A DNA stretch of 64,000 nucleotides, from contig JAEUIU010000039.1 in the NCBI GenBank assembly GCA_016795065.1, positions 62,001 through 126,000 of the forward strand, in the 5' to 3' direction. A program made the position numbers and the translations under genes. The notes under the pieces are model-generated. The model searched no databases and had not been told where the DNA came from. It was given only the letters and a program-made list of their open reading frames with translations. Source of the stretch: Phycisphaerae bacterium (lineage in GTDB: Bacteria; Planctomycetota; Phycisphaerae; Phycisphaerales; SM1A02). This document shows, in pieces, positions 7,513 through 15,977 of this stretch; positions within the stretch are counted from its first letter, which is position 1; the number at the start of each line of letters is the position of its first letter.

Positions 7513-9327
7513 ATGGTTCGCGTGATGGAGCTTGACACCTGTCCGACCGAGCTCTCCCTTGAGCGGTTCGTGAGCCAGACGCAGGGCGACAGCGAGTCGT
7601 TCCCGTTTGGTGGGGACGAGGCGACGCGGATCGAGACCCACCTCTCGAAGTGCGACGCCTGCCGGGATCGGGTGCTGGCCCTGAAGCACGACGCGTCGCT
7701 CCTCCTGGAGTGTCGCCACGTCCTTGATGTCGCCCGCTCGGCCACGATCGAGCCTCGCGCGGGTGGCGAATCGTTAGGTCACTTCACGCTGATGGAGGAG
7801 CTCGGGGCCGGCGGCCAGGGAGTGGTGTGGAAGGCCCTCGACCGTCGCACCGGCCGTCGGGTCGCCCTCAAGGTCCTTCGTCTAGGCCAGTTCGCCCCGG
7901 CCCGACATCGGCAGAGACTCGAGCGCGAGATCGAGATCGTCGCCAAGCTGCGGCATCCTGGTGTGGTGACGCTGTACGAGACGCTGGACCTTCCCTCGGG
8001 CGGGAAGGCGATCGTGATGGAGCTGATCGAAGGCTCGCCGTTCGATGCTTGGTGCGCGAGCGTGCGCGCAGAGGGCAGCGCGAAGGACGCGACGTCGCGC
8101 ATCCTCACGGCCCTGGCCAGCGCCTGCGAGGCGATCCACCACGCCCACCTGCGAGGGGTCATCCACCGTGATCTCAAGCCATCGAACATCCTGATGGATG
8201 GTGAAGGGCGACCGCACATCGTCGACTTCGGCATCGCCAAGGCCGCGAGCGCCGAAGGGGACGCCCATGCCGCGATCACCACCGAGCCGATCGGCTCGCC
8301 GGCCTACATGGCTCCCGAGCAGGTGACGCATCACCAGGACATCGACCTTCGCTCGGATCTCTACGCCCTGGGCGCGATCGCCTTCGAGGCAATCACCGGG
8401 CGACGCGCCTTCCCCGATCGTCGCAGCGTCGCCGACCTGGTGCGTTCGACCGATGCCGGTGTCCTGCCGCCGCGACCGAGCGACGTCGCCGAAGCGACGG
8501 TCACCGGCTTGCGTCCCGCGGACCTTGACGCGGTCCTCATGACCGCCCTCGCCCCCGAGCCCGAGCGGCGTTACGGGTCGGCCCAGGAGTTCGCCGCCGA
8601 TCTCAGCGCCCTTCGCGACGGCGCTCCGGTCCTGGCCCGACGCGAGTCGTTGGCTTATCAGGTTCGGTGGCTTCTTCGCCATCACCGGCGCGCGGTCTTC
8701 ATCGCGGCAGCCGCCGTTGCGGTCGCCACCACGGCGGCCTCGGTCTATCTCGGCACCTCGTGGCGGCACGAGGTTCGTCAGCGCGAGCTCGTCGGGTGGG
8801 GCACCTCGTTGAGTTCGCTCCTGGCCGATGCCGAGCTTGACTTTCCCGACGGCTCGATCGGAAAACCCGCCGCCATTCGCCTTGATGAGAATCGTGTCGC
8901 CGACGCCGCAGAGCGTCTCGATGCGCTCCTCACCCGAGGCGAGCTGACCAACGCCGAGGAAGCCAACCTCTCCCTTGCCCTCGCACGGGTCTGCTACATC
9001 GCCGGCGCGTCGCTTGACCGGGCTGAGCAGGCCGCGGCACGCTCGCTGGACCTGCTGCGGGCCGACGCATCGACGGCGCCCGAGACGATCTGGCAGTGTG
9101 GCGAACTGTTAGCCGCCATTCGCCTGCGCCGCACCAACGGCCGCGACGGCATCGCCCAACTCACGGCCCTGGGAACCGCGCTCGAGGGACAGGCGAACAC
9201 CACCGAGGCGCTCCGCTCACGCATCCGCGAGCGGATCTCGAACATGCCCATCCTTCAGACGATCGAACAGATATCGGGCACGATCGACGACCTCGAGCGG
9301 CAGATTCGCGACGCCGAGGGCAAGTGA
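7513..9327 (+). CDS. membrane Ser/Thr protein kinase with N-terminal anti-sigma-like zinc motif
   Basis: 604 residues from an ATG with GGAG 6 nt upstream; a TTG 15 bp earlier is less likely. Residues 1-60 hold an HLSKCDACRD stretch, the H-X3-C-X2-C pattern of zinc-binding anti-sigma domains. The kinase domain follows: P-loop LGAGGQGVVW near 97, Lys in VALKVL near 118, HRDLKPSN near 218, DFGIAKA near 238, and GSPAYMAPEQ near 260. All catalytic residues are present. A single membrane segment (FIAAAAVAVATTAASVYLG, about 395-415) leads to a helical C-terminal domain of unknown role. Planctomycetal ECF sigmas are often linked to kinases, and an ECF gene lies 1.6 kb away. Confidence 0.9.
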   Translation: MVRVMELDTCPTELSLERFVSQTQGDSESFPFGGDEATRIETHLSKCDACRDRVLALKHDASLLLECRHVLDVARSATIEPRAGGESLGHFTLMEELGAGGQGVVWKALDRRTGRRVALKVLRLGQFAPARHRQRLEREIEIVAKLRHPGVVTLYETLDLPSGGKAIVMELIEGSPFDAWCASVRAEGSAKDATSRILTALASACEAIHHAHLRGVIHRDLKPSNILMDGEGRPHIVDFGIAKAASAEGDAHAAITTEPIGSPAYMAPEQVTHHQDIDLRSDLYALGAIAFEAITGRRAFPDRRSVADLVRSTDAGVLPPRPSDVAEATVTGLRPADLDAVLMTALAPEPERRYGSAQEFAADLSALRDGAPVLARRESLAYQVRWLLRHHRRAVFIAAAAVAVATTAASVYLGTSWRHEVRQRELVGWGTSLSSLLADAELDFPDGSIGKPAAIRLDENRVADAAERLDALLTRGELTNAEEANLSLALARVCYIAGASLDRAEQAAARSLDLLRADASTAPETIWQCGELLAAIRLRRTNGRDGIAQLTALGTALEGQANTTEALRSRIRERISNMPILQTIEQISGTIDDLERQIRDAEGK

Positions 9328-9345
9328 TACAGGTTGGAGCAACCA

Positions 9346-10449
9346 CTACGAACCCGCTGGCGGAAACGATGGTGCTGGCGATGGCAATCCTGCAGGCGAC
9401 GGCGCCGGCTTCGCCTCGCGAATGCGCTTGATCGCCGAAGTCTTCCAGTCCGGCAGCTTGAACTCCCACGCCCCGACGCGCTCGTTCCAGGCGGTCCAAT
9501 CGAAGGGCGTCGCCTCGTCGGGCTTTGCGGCTTCGGTGCCGGCGGCCGGCTCCGCCTTGGGCGCCGTCGTTCCCTCAACCGGCGTCGCCGAGACGCGAAT
9601 CCACACCGCCTCGCCGTCGCGCGATCCTTCGAGATGCACCGTTGCCGCCTTCGCGAAGTAGGTGATGGCGAAGGCCGGGTCAGCCGTCCACGTTGTCCCT
9701 TCGCGATCACGTCGGCGAACGTCGTCGAAGTCGATCCGCGCGATCCACTGAGGCAGGGCCTGGGCCGCAGCGGTGCGCTGTTCCTCGGGCCAGGTCGACT
9801 CGTCGATCGGCGAGGGCCCGAACTCCGCCTTCCAGACCTTGTTCTCGTCGCGGGTCAGGATCAGGGCGTCGTATCCGATCGATTCGATGTCATCGGCCTT
9901 GAGGCTCAACACTTCGGTGTCGACGAAGGTCCTCACCGAAGGATCGACACGCACGCTCCCACGGCACCGATAGGTCTGGTCCTCGGCGAGCCGGCGCACG
10001 AACTGCGATGGCGGCGTGTACTTCTCCTGCCCAAGGACGATCTCGTAGAGCGCCTTCTCCTCGGCATCAAGCACGCGAACGAGGGTCGCCTCGCCTTTTG
10101 CGTCCGGCCAGGCCAGCCCAAGGTCGGCGTGCCGATCGCGCTTTGCGGTCATTGGCTCGTCGATCTCAAGCCCGGCAAGTCCGGTCATGATTCCCCGGAC
10201 GCCATCCACCTTCGCGGGATAGCCGCCGGCGCTCGCGAGCGACCAATCGTCGCCCTTTCGTTCGAGCTCGATGTTCTGATCGCCGCGATGGAGCTCGACG
10301 CGCATCACCTTCGTCAGGTCCTCCTTGAGCGAGGGAAGGAAAGCGCTGCGCGTCGCGTCGACCGACGGCGCGCCGCGCGTCAGCATGAATCCGGCAGCGA
10401 TGACAAGGGCGACGGCGACCGCCGCGAGACCAACTAACTTTCCGTTCAT
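9346..10449 (-). CDS. DUF4340-type membrane-anchored protein of a Gld-like ABC system
   Basis: 367 residues. Start chosen at the ATG (MNGKLVGLAAVAVALV) because a GGAGG site precedes it and it overlaps the upstream stop by 4 bp (ATGA). One N-terminal membrane segment, then a periplasmic domain with repeated beta-rich units: VMRVELHRGDQNIELERKGD and, later, IESIGYDALILTRDENKVWK follow the DUF4340 pattern 'I..i.i...g..i.L.r.gd.W.l'. The Pro/Ala-rich tail is low complexity. DUF4340 proteins are regularly encoded last in operons with GldG-type proteins and ABC-2 permeases, as here. Role in transport is unknown. Confidence 0.75.
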   Translation of the reverse strand: MNGKLVGLAAVAVALVIAAGFMLTRGAPSVDATRSAFLPSLKEDLTKVMRVELHRGDQNIELERKGDDWSLASAGGYPAKVDGVRGIMTGLAGLEIDEPMTAKRDRHADLGLAWPDAKGEATLVRVLDAEEKALYEIVLGQEKYTPPSQFVRRLAEDQTYRCRGSVRVDPSVRTFVDTEVLSLKADDIESIGYDALILTRDENKVWKAEFGPSPIDESTWPEEQRTAAAQALPQWIARIDFDDVRRRDREGTTWTADPAFAITYFAKAATVHLEGSRDGEAVWIRVSATPVEGTTAPKAEPAAGTEAAKPDEATPFDWTAWNERVGAWEFKLPDWKTSAIKRIREAKPAPSPAGLPSPAPSFPPAGS

Positions 10450-12365
10450 GCCGCACCTCCGCCGCGGCGCTGACCGAGCACGCGCCGCGCTAGCCATCCC
10501 ATCGCACCCAAGGCCACGACTGCCGGCCAGAGGGCCACGTTCGCGAGCATGAGCCCGCTGCCGAGTCCGTCGATGTCGCGTCGCAGCCGATACTGCACCT
10601 CTCGCAGTTCCTTGCGTGCCGCGGCCATCGTCTCCTCGAGCTTGTGCAGCTCCGCTTCCTGCTCCGGCGAGAGGATGAGGGCGTTCACGCCGCTGCCCTT
10701 CTTCTCGCTCTGGAGCTGGCTGATCCGAGCCTGGCTTTGCTGGATGCCCTGCTCGAGTTCCTGCTCCTTCGAGAGGTACTTCGCCTCGGCCTCCCGGCGC
10801 AGCGTCTCGACACGATCAAAGGGACGGCGGAACTCGCCGCGCCCGCGCAACCCGGCCAGCACGCGGTCGCCGCTGAGGGCCTCCACCGCGTTGAGGACGA
10901 GGCTCCCGTTGTCGGCGATCGTTCGATAGCCCAGCAACTGCCCGGCGAATCGTTCCTCGCTCACCCACGACTGATCCTGGAGGAAGTCGGCGTCGGCGAT
11001 GACGATGACATTCGCCGTGCCCTTCGCGGCCTCGAGGGCCGGCGGCGCGGGAGGCGGCGTTCCGTCGGCGCTCGGCTGGGCGGGCGGCGCGGAAGGCGGG
11101 AATGAACTGGTCACCGGCCCGCTCACGCGCACCGCAATCGACTGCGGGGCGTTGAGGGAGATGAAGTCCTTGATGAGTTGATCCGGCTGGCCGAAGAAGC
11201 CGAGCTTCATCGTCTGGATGAGCTGAACATCCGGCGAGCTGCTGATGAAGGGCTCGACCTTCGTCGTCGCCCCTTCCTTCGAGCGAACGGCCCCGACGCT
11301 CATCATGTTCAGCGTGGAGATGGTCCCGACGACCGGGTCACCCTTCGCGAATGCCTCGCGCGGGAGGGCGAGCCACGGAAGGTAATCCAGCTCCATCGTC
11401 ACGCCGGCTGGCGTGCGGGCCCGTACGCGCGTCGCGAAGGACCTGTCGCCGACGACCGAGTCGGTAGGGATCTCCAGACCGAGCGTCGCGAGAAGTCCCG
11501 GCGCCTCGAAGCTCGTTCCCGCCGCGCCGCCCTGCATCGCCATCTGCCGCGACTGCGGATCGCTCTCGCACCATGGGTCAAGGAAGGCAAGCGTCGGCTT
11601 GCCAGCGACGATCCAACCGTCGATCGCCCGCAACAGCTCATCGCTGAAGCCATGTGGTTGGACCACCACGAGGACATTCGCGTCATCGGGGATCTTCGGC
11701 GCGGCCTTGTCGATCGGCCGGACATCGAAGAGTTGCTGGAGCTGCTGCATCACCACCGGCGGTTGCGTGGGCTGCATGGTCCGCTGGTCGAAGGAGCCCT
11801 CCATCGGCAGCGACGAGACCACCGCCACGACCGGCTTCTTGCCGCCCTTCACCGCGAGAATGCGTCGAGCCACCTCGTACTCGAGGAAGGACTCTTGGGC
11901 CGGGTCGAGGTAGGGCATGACCTCCGTCTTGTCGGTCGAACCCCGCAGGACCAGTCCGAGCGTGAGCGTGCGCCCGGCGCCATCAACCTGCAGCGAGGCA
12001 AGTCCCGCCGCGCGGGCCTCGTCCTCGGCTTCCGAGGATGGCTCCGGATCGATCTGGCGCACGCGGAGGTTGCCACCCGAGGCACTGGCGAGTTCGGTCA
12101 GGAACTCGCTCACGCGCTGGGCGTAGGTTCTCAACTGCGGGACGTCGTTGCCGACCGATGCCGACCAGTAGAGGTCGACCTTCACCGGCTCGTCGAGTCC
12201 TCGGACGAGTTCCTTGACGCCGGAGGAGAGCGTGTAGAGCCGCTCCTCGGTGCAGTCGATCCGCACCGAACGCGAGGTGAGTCCTAACACTGCGTTCAGC
12301 GCGACGGTGCCCGCGAGCACCGCGACAAACGAGACGATGGCCGTGGATCGCTTGGTGATTGCCAT
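10446..12365 (-). CDS. GldG-like ABC transporter auxiliary protein
   Basis: 639 residues. N-terminal membrane segment (about 9-28), then a large extracytoplasmic part that starts with the family's typical LTSRSVRIDCTEERLYTLSSGVKE stretch ('D.T...lYtLs..t...l'). The middle carries VVVVQPHGFSDELLRAIDGWI and PTLAFLDPW, the ABC-type GldG/DUF4350-like fold. Near the C-terminus there is a coiled coil (about 540-600, AEAKYLSKEQELEQGIQQ) and then a final membrane helix with MLANVALWPAVVALGAMGWL. GldG-family proteins work with GldF permease and GldA ATPase; in Bacteroidota they are needed for gliding, but homologues in other phyla have no proven role. It is coupled by 4-bp overlap to the DUF4340 gene. 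Confidence 0.8.
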   Translation of the reverse strand: MAITKRSTAIVSFVAVLAGTVALNAVLGLTSRSVRIDCTEERLYTLSSGVKELVRGLDEPVKVDLYWSASVGNDVPQLRTYAQRVSEFLTELASASGGNLRVRQIDPEPSSEAEDEARAAGLASLQVDGAGRTLTLGLVLRGSTDKTEVMPYLDPAQESFLEYEVARRILAVKGGKKPVVAVVSSLPMEGSFDQRTMQPTQPPVVMQQLQQLFDVRPIDKAAPKIPDDANVLVVVQPHGFSDELLRAIDGWIVAGKPTLAFLDPWCESDPQSRQMAMQGGAAGTSFEAPGLLATLGLEIPTDSVVGDRSFATRVRARTPAGVTMELDYLPWLALPREAFAKGDPVVGTISTLNMMSVGAVRSKEGATTKVEPFISSSPDVQLIQTMKLGFFGQPDQLIKDFISLNAPQSIAVRVSGPVTSSFPPSAPPAQPSADGTPPPAPPALEAAKGTANVIVIADADFLQDQSWVSEERFAGQLLGYRTIADNGSLVLNAVEALSGDRVLAGLRGRGEFRRPFDRVETLRREAEAKYLSKEQELEQGIQQSQARISQLQSEKKGSGVNALILSPEQEAELHKLEETMAAARKELREVQYRLRRDIDGLGSGLMLANVALWPAVVALGAMGWLARRVLGQRRGGGAA

Positions 12366-12368
12366 GGG

Positions 12369-13136
12369 TCAGTCCGCCTTCCGCCAGTCGACGACGGTGA
12401 TGGTGAGGAAGAGGAACGCAACGATCATCGAGAGGAAGTAGAGAAGGTCGCGGAGGTCAATCACGCCGCGCATCATCGAATCGAAGTGGCTCATCGCGCT
12501 GATCGATCCGAGGGCCCTCGCCACCGGCTCGCCGACATCGCCGGGGAGCCACGTGCGCACCAGGTCCAGCGCCGCCGGGAATCCGGCGAGCAGCACCAGG
12601 AAGCAGACCGCCGCACAGAGAACGAACGCGATCACTTGGTTCTTGGTGAAGGCGCTGAGGCAACCGCCGATGGCGAGGAAGGCCCCGGCCATGAGGGCGC
12701 TGGCGAGGTAGCCGACGACGATCACACCCTGGTCTGGGTTGCCGAGCCACGAGACCGTGATCCAGATCGGCAGCGTCAGGGCGAGGGCGACCGTCGTAAA
12801 TCCCCACGCGGCGAGGAACTTGCCGATGACCAGGTCGGCGACGGTGAAGGGAAGCGTGGTCAGGAGTTCGATCGTGCCTGTTCGCCGCTCTTCGGCCCAG
12901 AGTCGCATCGACACGGCGGGGACGAGAAAGAGATAGAGCCACGGATGGAACTGGAAGAAGGGCCGCAGGTCGGCCTGCCCCCGTTCGAAGAGTCCGCCGA
13001 CGTTGAAGGTCATGAACGCGGCGAGGAAGAGGAAGATGACCAGAAAGACGGCGGCGAGCGGCGTGTTGAAGTACGACCGGAACTCCCGCCGGGCAATGGT
13101 GAGGGTGCGGGACATGGCGCCTGGGGAGTGCATCAC
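12369..13136 (-). CDS. ABC-2 type transporter permease (GldF-like)
   Basis: 255 residues, about six hydrophobic segments. Typical ABC-2 features are the N-terminal REFRSYFNTPLAAVFLVIFLF, and the cytoplasmic ERRTGTIELLTTLPFTVADLVIGKFLA segment that contacts the ATPase. GGAGG lies just upstream of the first ATG, and the gene overlaps the ATPase stop by 4 bp. It should form the membrane channel of the transporter encoded by this four-gene operon. Substrate unknown. Confidence 0.87.
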   Translation of the reverse strand: MMHSPGAMSRTLTIARREFRSYFNTPLAAVFLVIFLFLAAFMTFNVGGLFERGQADLRPFFQFHPWLYLFLVPAVSMRLWAEERRTGTIELLTTLPFTVADLVIGKFLAAWGFTTVALALTLPIWITVSWLGNPDQGVIVVGYLASALMAGAFLAIGGCLSAFTKNQVIAFVLCAAVCFLVLLAGFPAALDLVRTWLPGDVGEPVARALGSISAMSHFDSMMRGVIDLRDLLYFLSMIVAFLFLTITVVDWRKAD

Positions 13137-14023
13137 GCGACCTCCTTCCGGCTGCCGGCGGACTTGGACGAACTGTTAGGAACGTCGCCGGTGGTAAGTT
13201 CGCGGAAGACCCAGTCGAGCCGGTTTCGGGAGACCGCCGCGGGCGCCTTCGCCTCCATCGCCGCCGGCGTCCCGTCGAAGACGATCTGGCCGCGGTTGAT
13301 GATGACGGCTCGGGTGCAGACCGCCTCGACCTCCTCGAGGATGTGAGTCGAGAGGACGATCGCCCGGTCGCCGCCAAGCTGGCGGATGAGCTCGCGCACC
13401 TCGTGCTTCTGGTTGGGATCAAGCCCGTCGGTTGGCTCGTCGAGCACCAGGATCTTCGGGTCATGCAGCATGGCTTGGGCCAGGCCGGTGCGACGCTTGT
13501 ATCCCTTCGAGAGCGTCTCGATCGACTGGCCGCGCACCGAGCCGAGATTGACGCGGCGGATGGCGTCGTCGACGCGGCCATCCCGTTCGCTGCCGCGATA
13601 GCCGCGAGCCTCGGCAATGAAACGCAGAAACTCCGCGACCGTCATGTCGGGGTATGCCGGGGCTCCCTCGGGGAGGTAACCGATGGCCCGCTTGGCCGCG
13701 ATCGGGTCCGAGGCGAGGTCGATCCCGCAGATCGAGACGGTGCCTTGGGTCGGCGCGAGGAAGCCGGTGATCATCCGCATCGTGGTGCTCTTCCCGGCCC
13801 CGTTGGGTCCCAGGAAGCCGAGCACCTGTCCGGCGGGCACATCGAGGTCAATGCCGCGCACCGCCCAGATGCCGTTCTCGCCTCCGAATCGCTTGTGCAG
13901 GCCGCGGGCCCTGATCAAGTGGGCCAGTTCGTGACCGGCCCCGTCCGCCGCTGAACCCGAAGCGTCCCCTTCGGGTGAGGTGGGACCGGACGTTGGTGCC
14001 GGCCCCGTCGAGGACTTCGACAT
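13133..14023 (-). CDS. ABC transporter ATP-binding protein (GldA-like)
   Basis: 296 residues. Walker A is GPNGAGKST, the Q-loop follows MITGFLAPTQG, the signature-like segment is LSKGYKRRTGLAQ, Walker B is ILVLDEPTDGLDP, and the H-loop lies in VLSTHILEEVEAVC. The first 30 residues are a Ser/Pro/Gly-rich extension before the true domain starts at LIRARGLHKRFGG. The ATG is preceded by GGGAG at good spacing and a TACACA -10-like box about 25 nt upstream. It is the first gene of the operon and powers the permease encoded next. Confidence 0.92.
   Translation of the reverse strand: MSKSSTGPAPTSGPTSPEGDASGSAADGAGHELAHLIRARGLHKRFGGENGIWAVRGIDLDVPAGQVLGFLGPNGAGKSTTMRMITGFLAPTQGTVSICGIDLASDPIAAKRAIGYLPEGAPAYPDMTVAEFLRFIAEARGYRGSERDGRVDDAIRRVNLGSVRGQSIETLSKGYKRRTGLAQAMLHDPKILVLDEPTDGLDPNQKHEVRELIRQLGGDRAIVLSTHILEEVEAVCTRAVIINRGQIVFDGTPAAMEAKAPAAVSRNRLDWVFRELTTGDVPNSSSKSAGSRKEVA
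13169..13180 (+). repeat. 12-mer CGAACTGTTAGG, copy 2
   Basis: Exact copy on the plus strand, inside the ABC ATPase gene but antisense to it, where it encodes Pro-Asn-Ser-Ser rather than a TTA leucine codon. Confidence 0.5.
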
Positions 14024-14441
14024 GGTGATTCGCTCCCGTTTCGACTCTCTTGTGTAGTGGCCTTCCGAGCCCAGACGGGCCCCGAGGTCACCCCCGCTTC
14101 GCACTCGGTTCCGACGCCGCACATCGCGTTTCCGCGGACCCGGGTCGGAGGGCGGAACGATACGGATGCCCGAAACCGGGTCAAGCCGTCACCGGTCCGG
14201 AAACCGACGGTGCCCCCTTCGACACGCGCCCCGCCAAATCCAGAAATGGGGTCTTAGCTGGATCCCAAACCTTCTTCCTGCGAAGAGTTACGCGTCGGTT
14301 TCCCTTTCGGATTTCCCCCCGTTCCCGCGATGTCGACGCGACGCCCATCGTCGCGGCGCCATCGCACACCCGGACCGGAACGTCTCCTTTCGCTCGGGCA
14401 CCCGCGATCGTTCGCGGGTGTTCGCGTTTTGGAAGGCCGCA
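14024..14441 (+). other. intergenic region, no gene seen
   Basis: About 420 bp between the start of the ABC operon and the end of mgtE. The part nearest the ABC gene holds its ribosome-binding site and a TACACA -10-like box on the minus strand. Two hairpins lie nearer mgtE: a 7-bp stem with 5-nt loop (arms CGCGACG / CGTCGCG, 14337-14355) and a 9-bp stem (14399-14420). The open frames crossing this stretch continue antisense into mgtE or into the ABC gene and show no protein family features. I see nothing else. Confidence 0.5.
14399..14420 (-). terminator. hairpin downstream of mgtE
   Basis: Perfect inverted repeat CACCCGCGA / TCGCGGGTG with a 4-nt loop, beginning about 21 bp after the mgtE stop. 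There is no U-tract on the minus strand, so it may end or stabilise the transcript rather than act as a classical intrinsic terminator. Confidence 0.45.
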
Positions 14442-15932
14442 TCATTTCACAAGAAACCAGTCCTGGAGCAGCCGAGCCAGGCCCAGGAACGAGAAGAACG
14501 AGAAGGAGTCGGTGACCATCGTCAGGAAGATGGTCGAGGCAGTGGCCGGATCGGCTCCGACCCGGCGAAGGACCAGTGGCATCGCCGTACCCACCACGCA
14601 GCCGATGGTGAGGGCGACCGTCATGGCGATGGCCACAACCGCCCCGAGGGCCCAGGCGTTGGAGGCAGGTTCGGTGAACCACTCGAGCGCTCCAACGACG
14701 GCTCCCATGAGGACGCCGTTGAACATGCCGTTCAGGAGCCCCACCAGTCCCTCGCGCATGACCAGGGCTCGGGCCGTCTGCGGACGGACCTGATCGAGCA
14801 CGATGCCGCGCAACGTCACCGCGAGTGACTGTTGCCCTGCATTGCCGGCCTGGTTGGCGATGATCGGCATGAGGGCGGCGAGGATGACGATGGCCTCGAT
14901 CAGGTCGGTGAACAGCTTCACGACCAGCGCCGCGATCGAACTCGTGAACAGGTTGACCACGAGCCACGGCAAGCGGCTCTTGAACTTCTCGCCGACGGAC
15001 GAGAAGACGGCCTCTTCCTTGCCTGCACCGACCATCGTCTGGGCGTCTTCGGTTGACTCCTCGCGAATCGAGTCGATGACGTCGTCGACGGTGATCACGC
15101 CGATCAGGCGGTGCTGCTCATCGACGACGGGAAGGACGAGGTAGTCGTACTTCTCGAACTCCCGGGCAACATCCTCGCGAGGCAGCTCGGGATGCACCGC
15201 ATCGACGGGCGAATCACAGAGCTCGATGATCTTCTGCTCCGGACGGCCGAGGAGGAGGCGACGCATCGTGACGCGCCCTTTCAGCGTGGCCTTCCAGTCG
15301 ACGACGAAGACGTAGATCCACTCGGTCTCGGTCTCGGCTCGACGAATCGCCTCGATCGCCTCGGCGACCGACATCGTGTCGCGCACCGCGAGGTAATCCG
15401 TCGTCATCATGCCGCCAGCCGATCGCTCATCGAAATCGAGCAGTCGGCGGAGCTTGACGGCCTCGACCTTACCGAGCATCCCAAGCAACTTGTCGCGATG
15501 CTCGTCCGGCAGGGCCTGCAGAAGGTCGGTCGCGTCGTCGGGCGCCATCTCCTCGATGAGCTTCCCGGCGTATGCGGGATCCTCGACGATGAGATCCTCG
15601 AGAACGCTCACCCCAAGCGGCGTGAGCATGTGGGCAAGCGCGTCGGCGGCGCTCTCCACATCCATCTCGGCAAGCACCTCAGCGGCCTGCTCTTCCTCGA
15701 GTTGAAGGTGTTCGAGGGTGTCGGCCGCATCCGGCGCTTCCTGCTGCTCAACCGCCTCGGCGAGCGCATCGACATCGATCGAATGCTGGAGCAGTTCCCC
15801 GACGCGACGATCCTCGGCGGTGTCCTCGGTCGGGTGCTCAATGGCAATACCGCCCGCCTCATCGGTGGGAGTCGGCGGGGCAGGGACGTTGGAGAACGTC
15901 GGATCGTGTGGCGAGCCATGCTCGTCGGCCAT
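14442..15932 (-). CDS. mgtE: magnesium transporter MgtE
   Basis: 496 residues. The order is that of MgtE: an N-terminal helical superfamily domain with repeated short helices (LLQHSIDVDALAEAVEQQE, AADALAHMLTPLG; about 25-160), then a CBS pair (two segments, IYVFVVDWKATLKGRV and YLVLPVVDEQHRLIGVITVDD), then five membrane helices. The pore part contains ALMPIIANQAGNAGQQS, the conserved 'P.....gGN.G.Q' of the Mg2+ pore. Mg2+ binding by the N and CBS domains gates the channel. A TACACT box 8 nt upstream supports the ATG start and leaves no space for an Mg2+ riboswitch. Divergent from the RNA methyltransferase gene. Confidence 0.95.
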   Translation of the reverse strand: MADEHGSPHDPTFSNVPAPPTPTDEAGGIAIEHPTEDTAEDRRVGELLQHSIDVDALAEAVEQQEAPDAADTLEHLQLEEEQAAEVLAEMDVESAADALAHMLTPLGVSVLEDLIVEDPAYAGKLIEEMAPDDATDLLQALPDEHRDKLLGMLGKVEAVKLRRLLDFDERSAGGMMTTDYLAVRDTMSVAEAIEAIRRAETETEWIYVFVVDWKATLKGRVTMRRLLLGRPEQKIIELCDSPVDAVHPELPREDVAREFEKYDYLVLPVVDEQHRLIGVITVDDVIDSIREESTEDAQTMVGAGKEEAVFSSVGEKFKSRLPWLVVNLFTSSIAALVVKLFTDLIEAIVILAALMPIIANQAGNAGQQSLAVTLRGIVLDQVRPQTARALVMREGLVGLLNGMFNGVLMGAVVGALEWFTEPASNAWALGAVVAIAMTVALTIGCVVGTAMPLVLRRVGADPATASTIFLTMVTDSFSFFSFLGLARLLQDWFLVK

Positions 15933-15940
15933 TCGAGGCA

Positions 15941-15946
15941 AGTGTA
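15941..15946 (-). promoter_or_regulatory. -10-like box, leaderless start of mgtE
   Basis: TACACT on the minus strand, preceded by GG, 8 nt from the ATG at 15932. No Shine-Dalgarno in between. Confidence 0.48.
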
Positions 15947-15965
15947 CCGGCGGCCCACGCCCCTG

Positions 15966-15971
15966 TAGCCT
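15966..15971 (+). promoter_or_regulatory. possible -10 box of the RNA methyltransferase gene
   Basis: TAGCCT, 6 nt upstream of the ATG at 15978. Together with the mgtE box, two back-to-back promoters would fit in a 45-bp gap. Confidence 0.33.
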
Positions 15972-15977
15972 TCACGC

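Noticed and set aside
14050..14793. 247-residue open frame crossing the only long intergenic region
   Set aside because: It runs antisense into mgtE and shows no family features, start site or ribosome-binding site.
15933..15977. Mg2+ riboswitch before mgtE
   Set aside because: The gap to the divergent gene is 45 bp and a -10-like box lies 8 nt from the start, so there is no leader.
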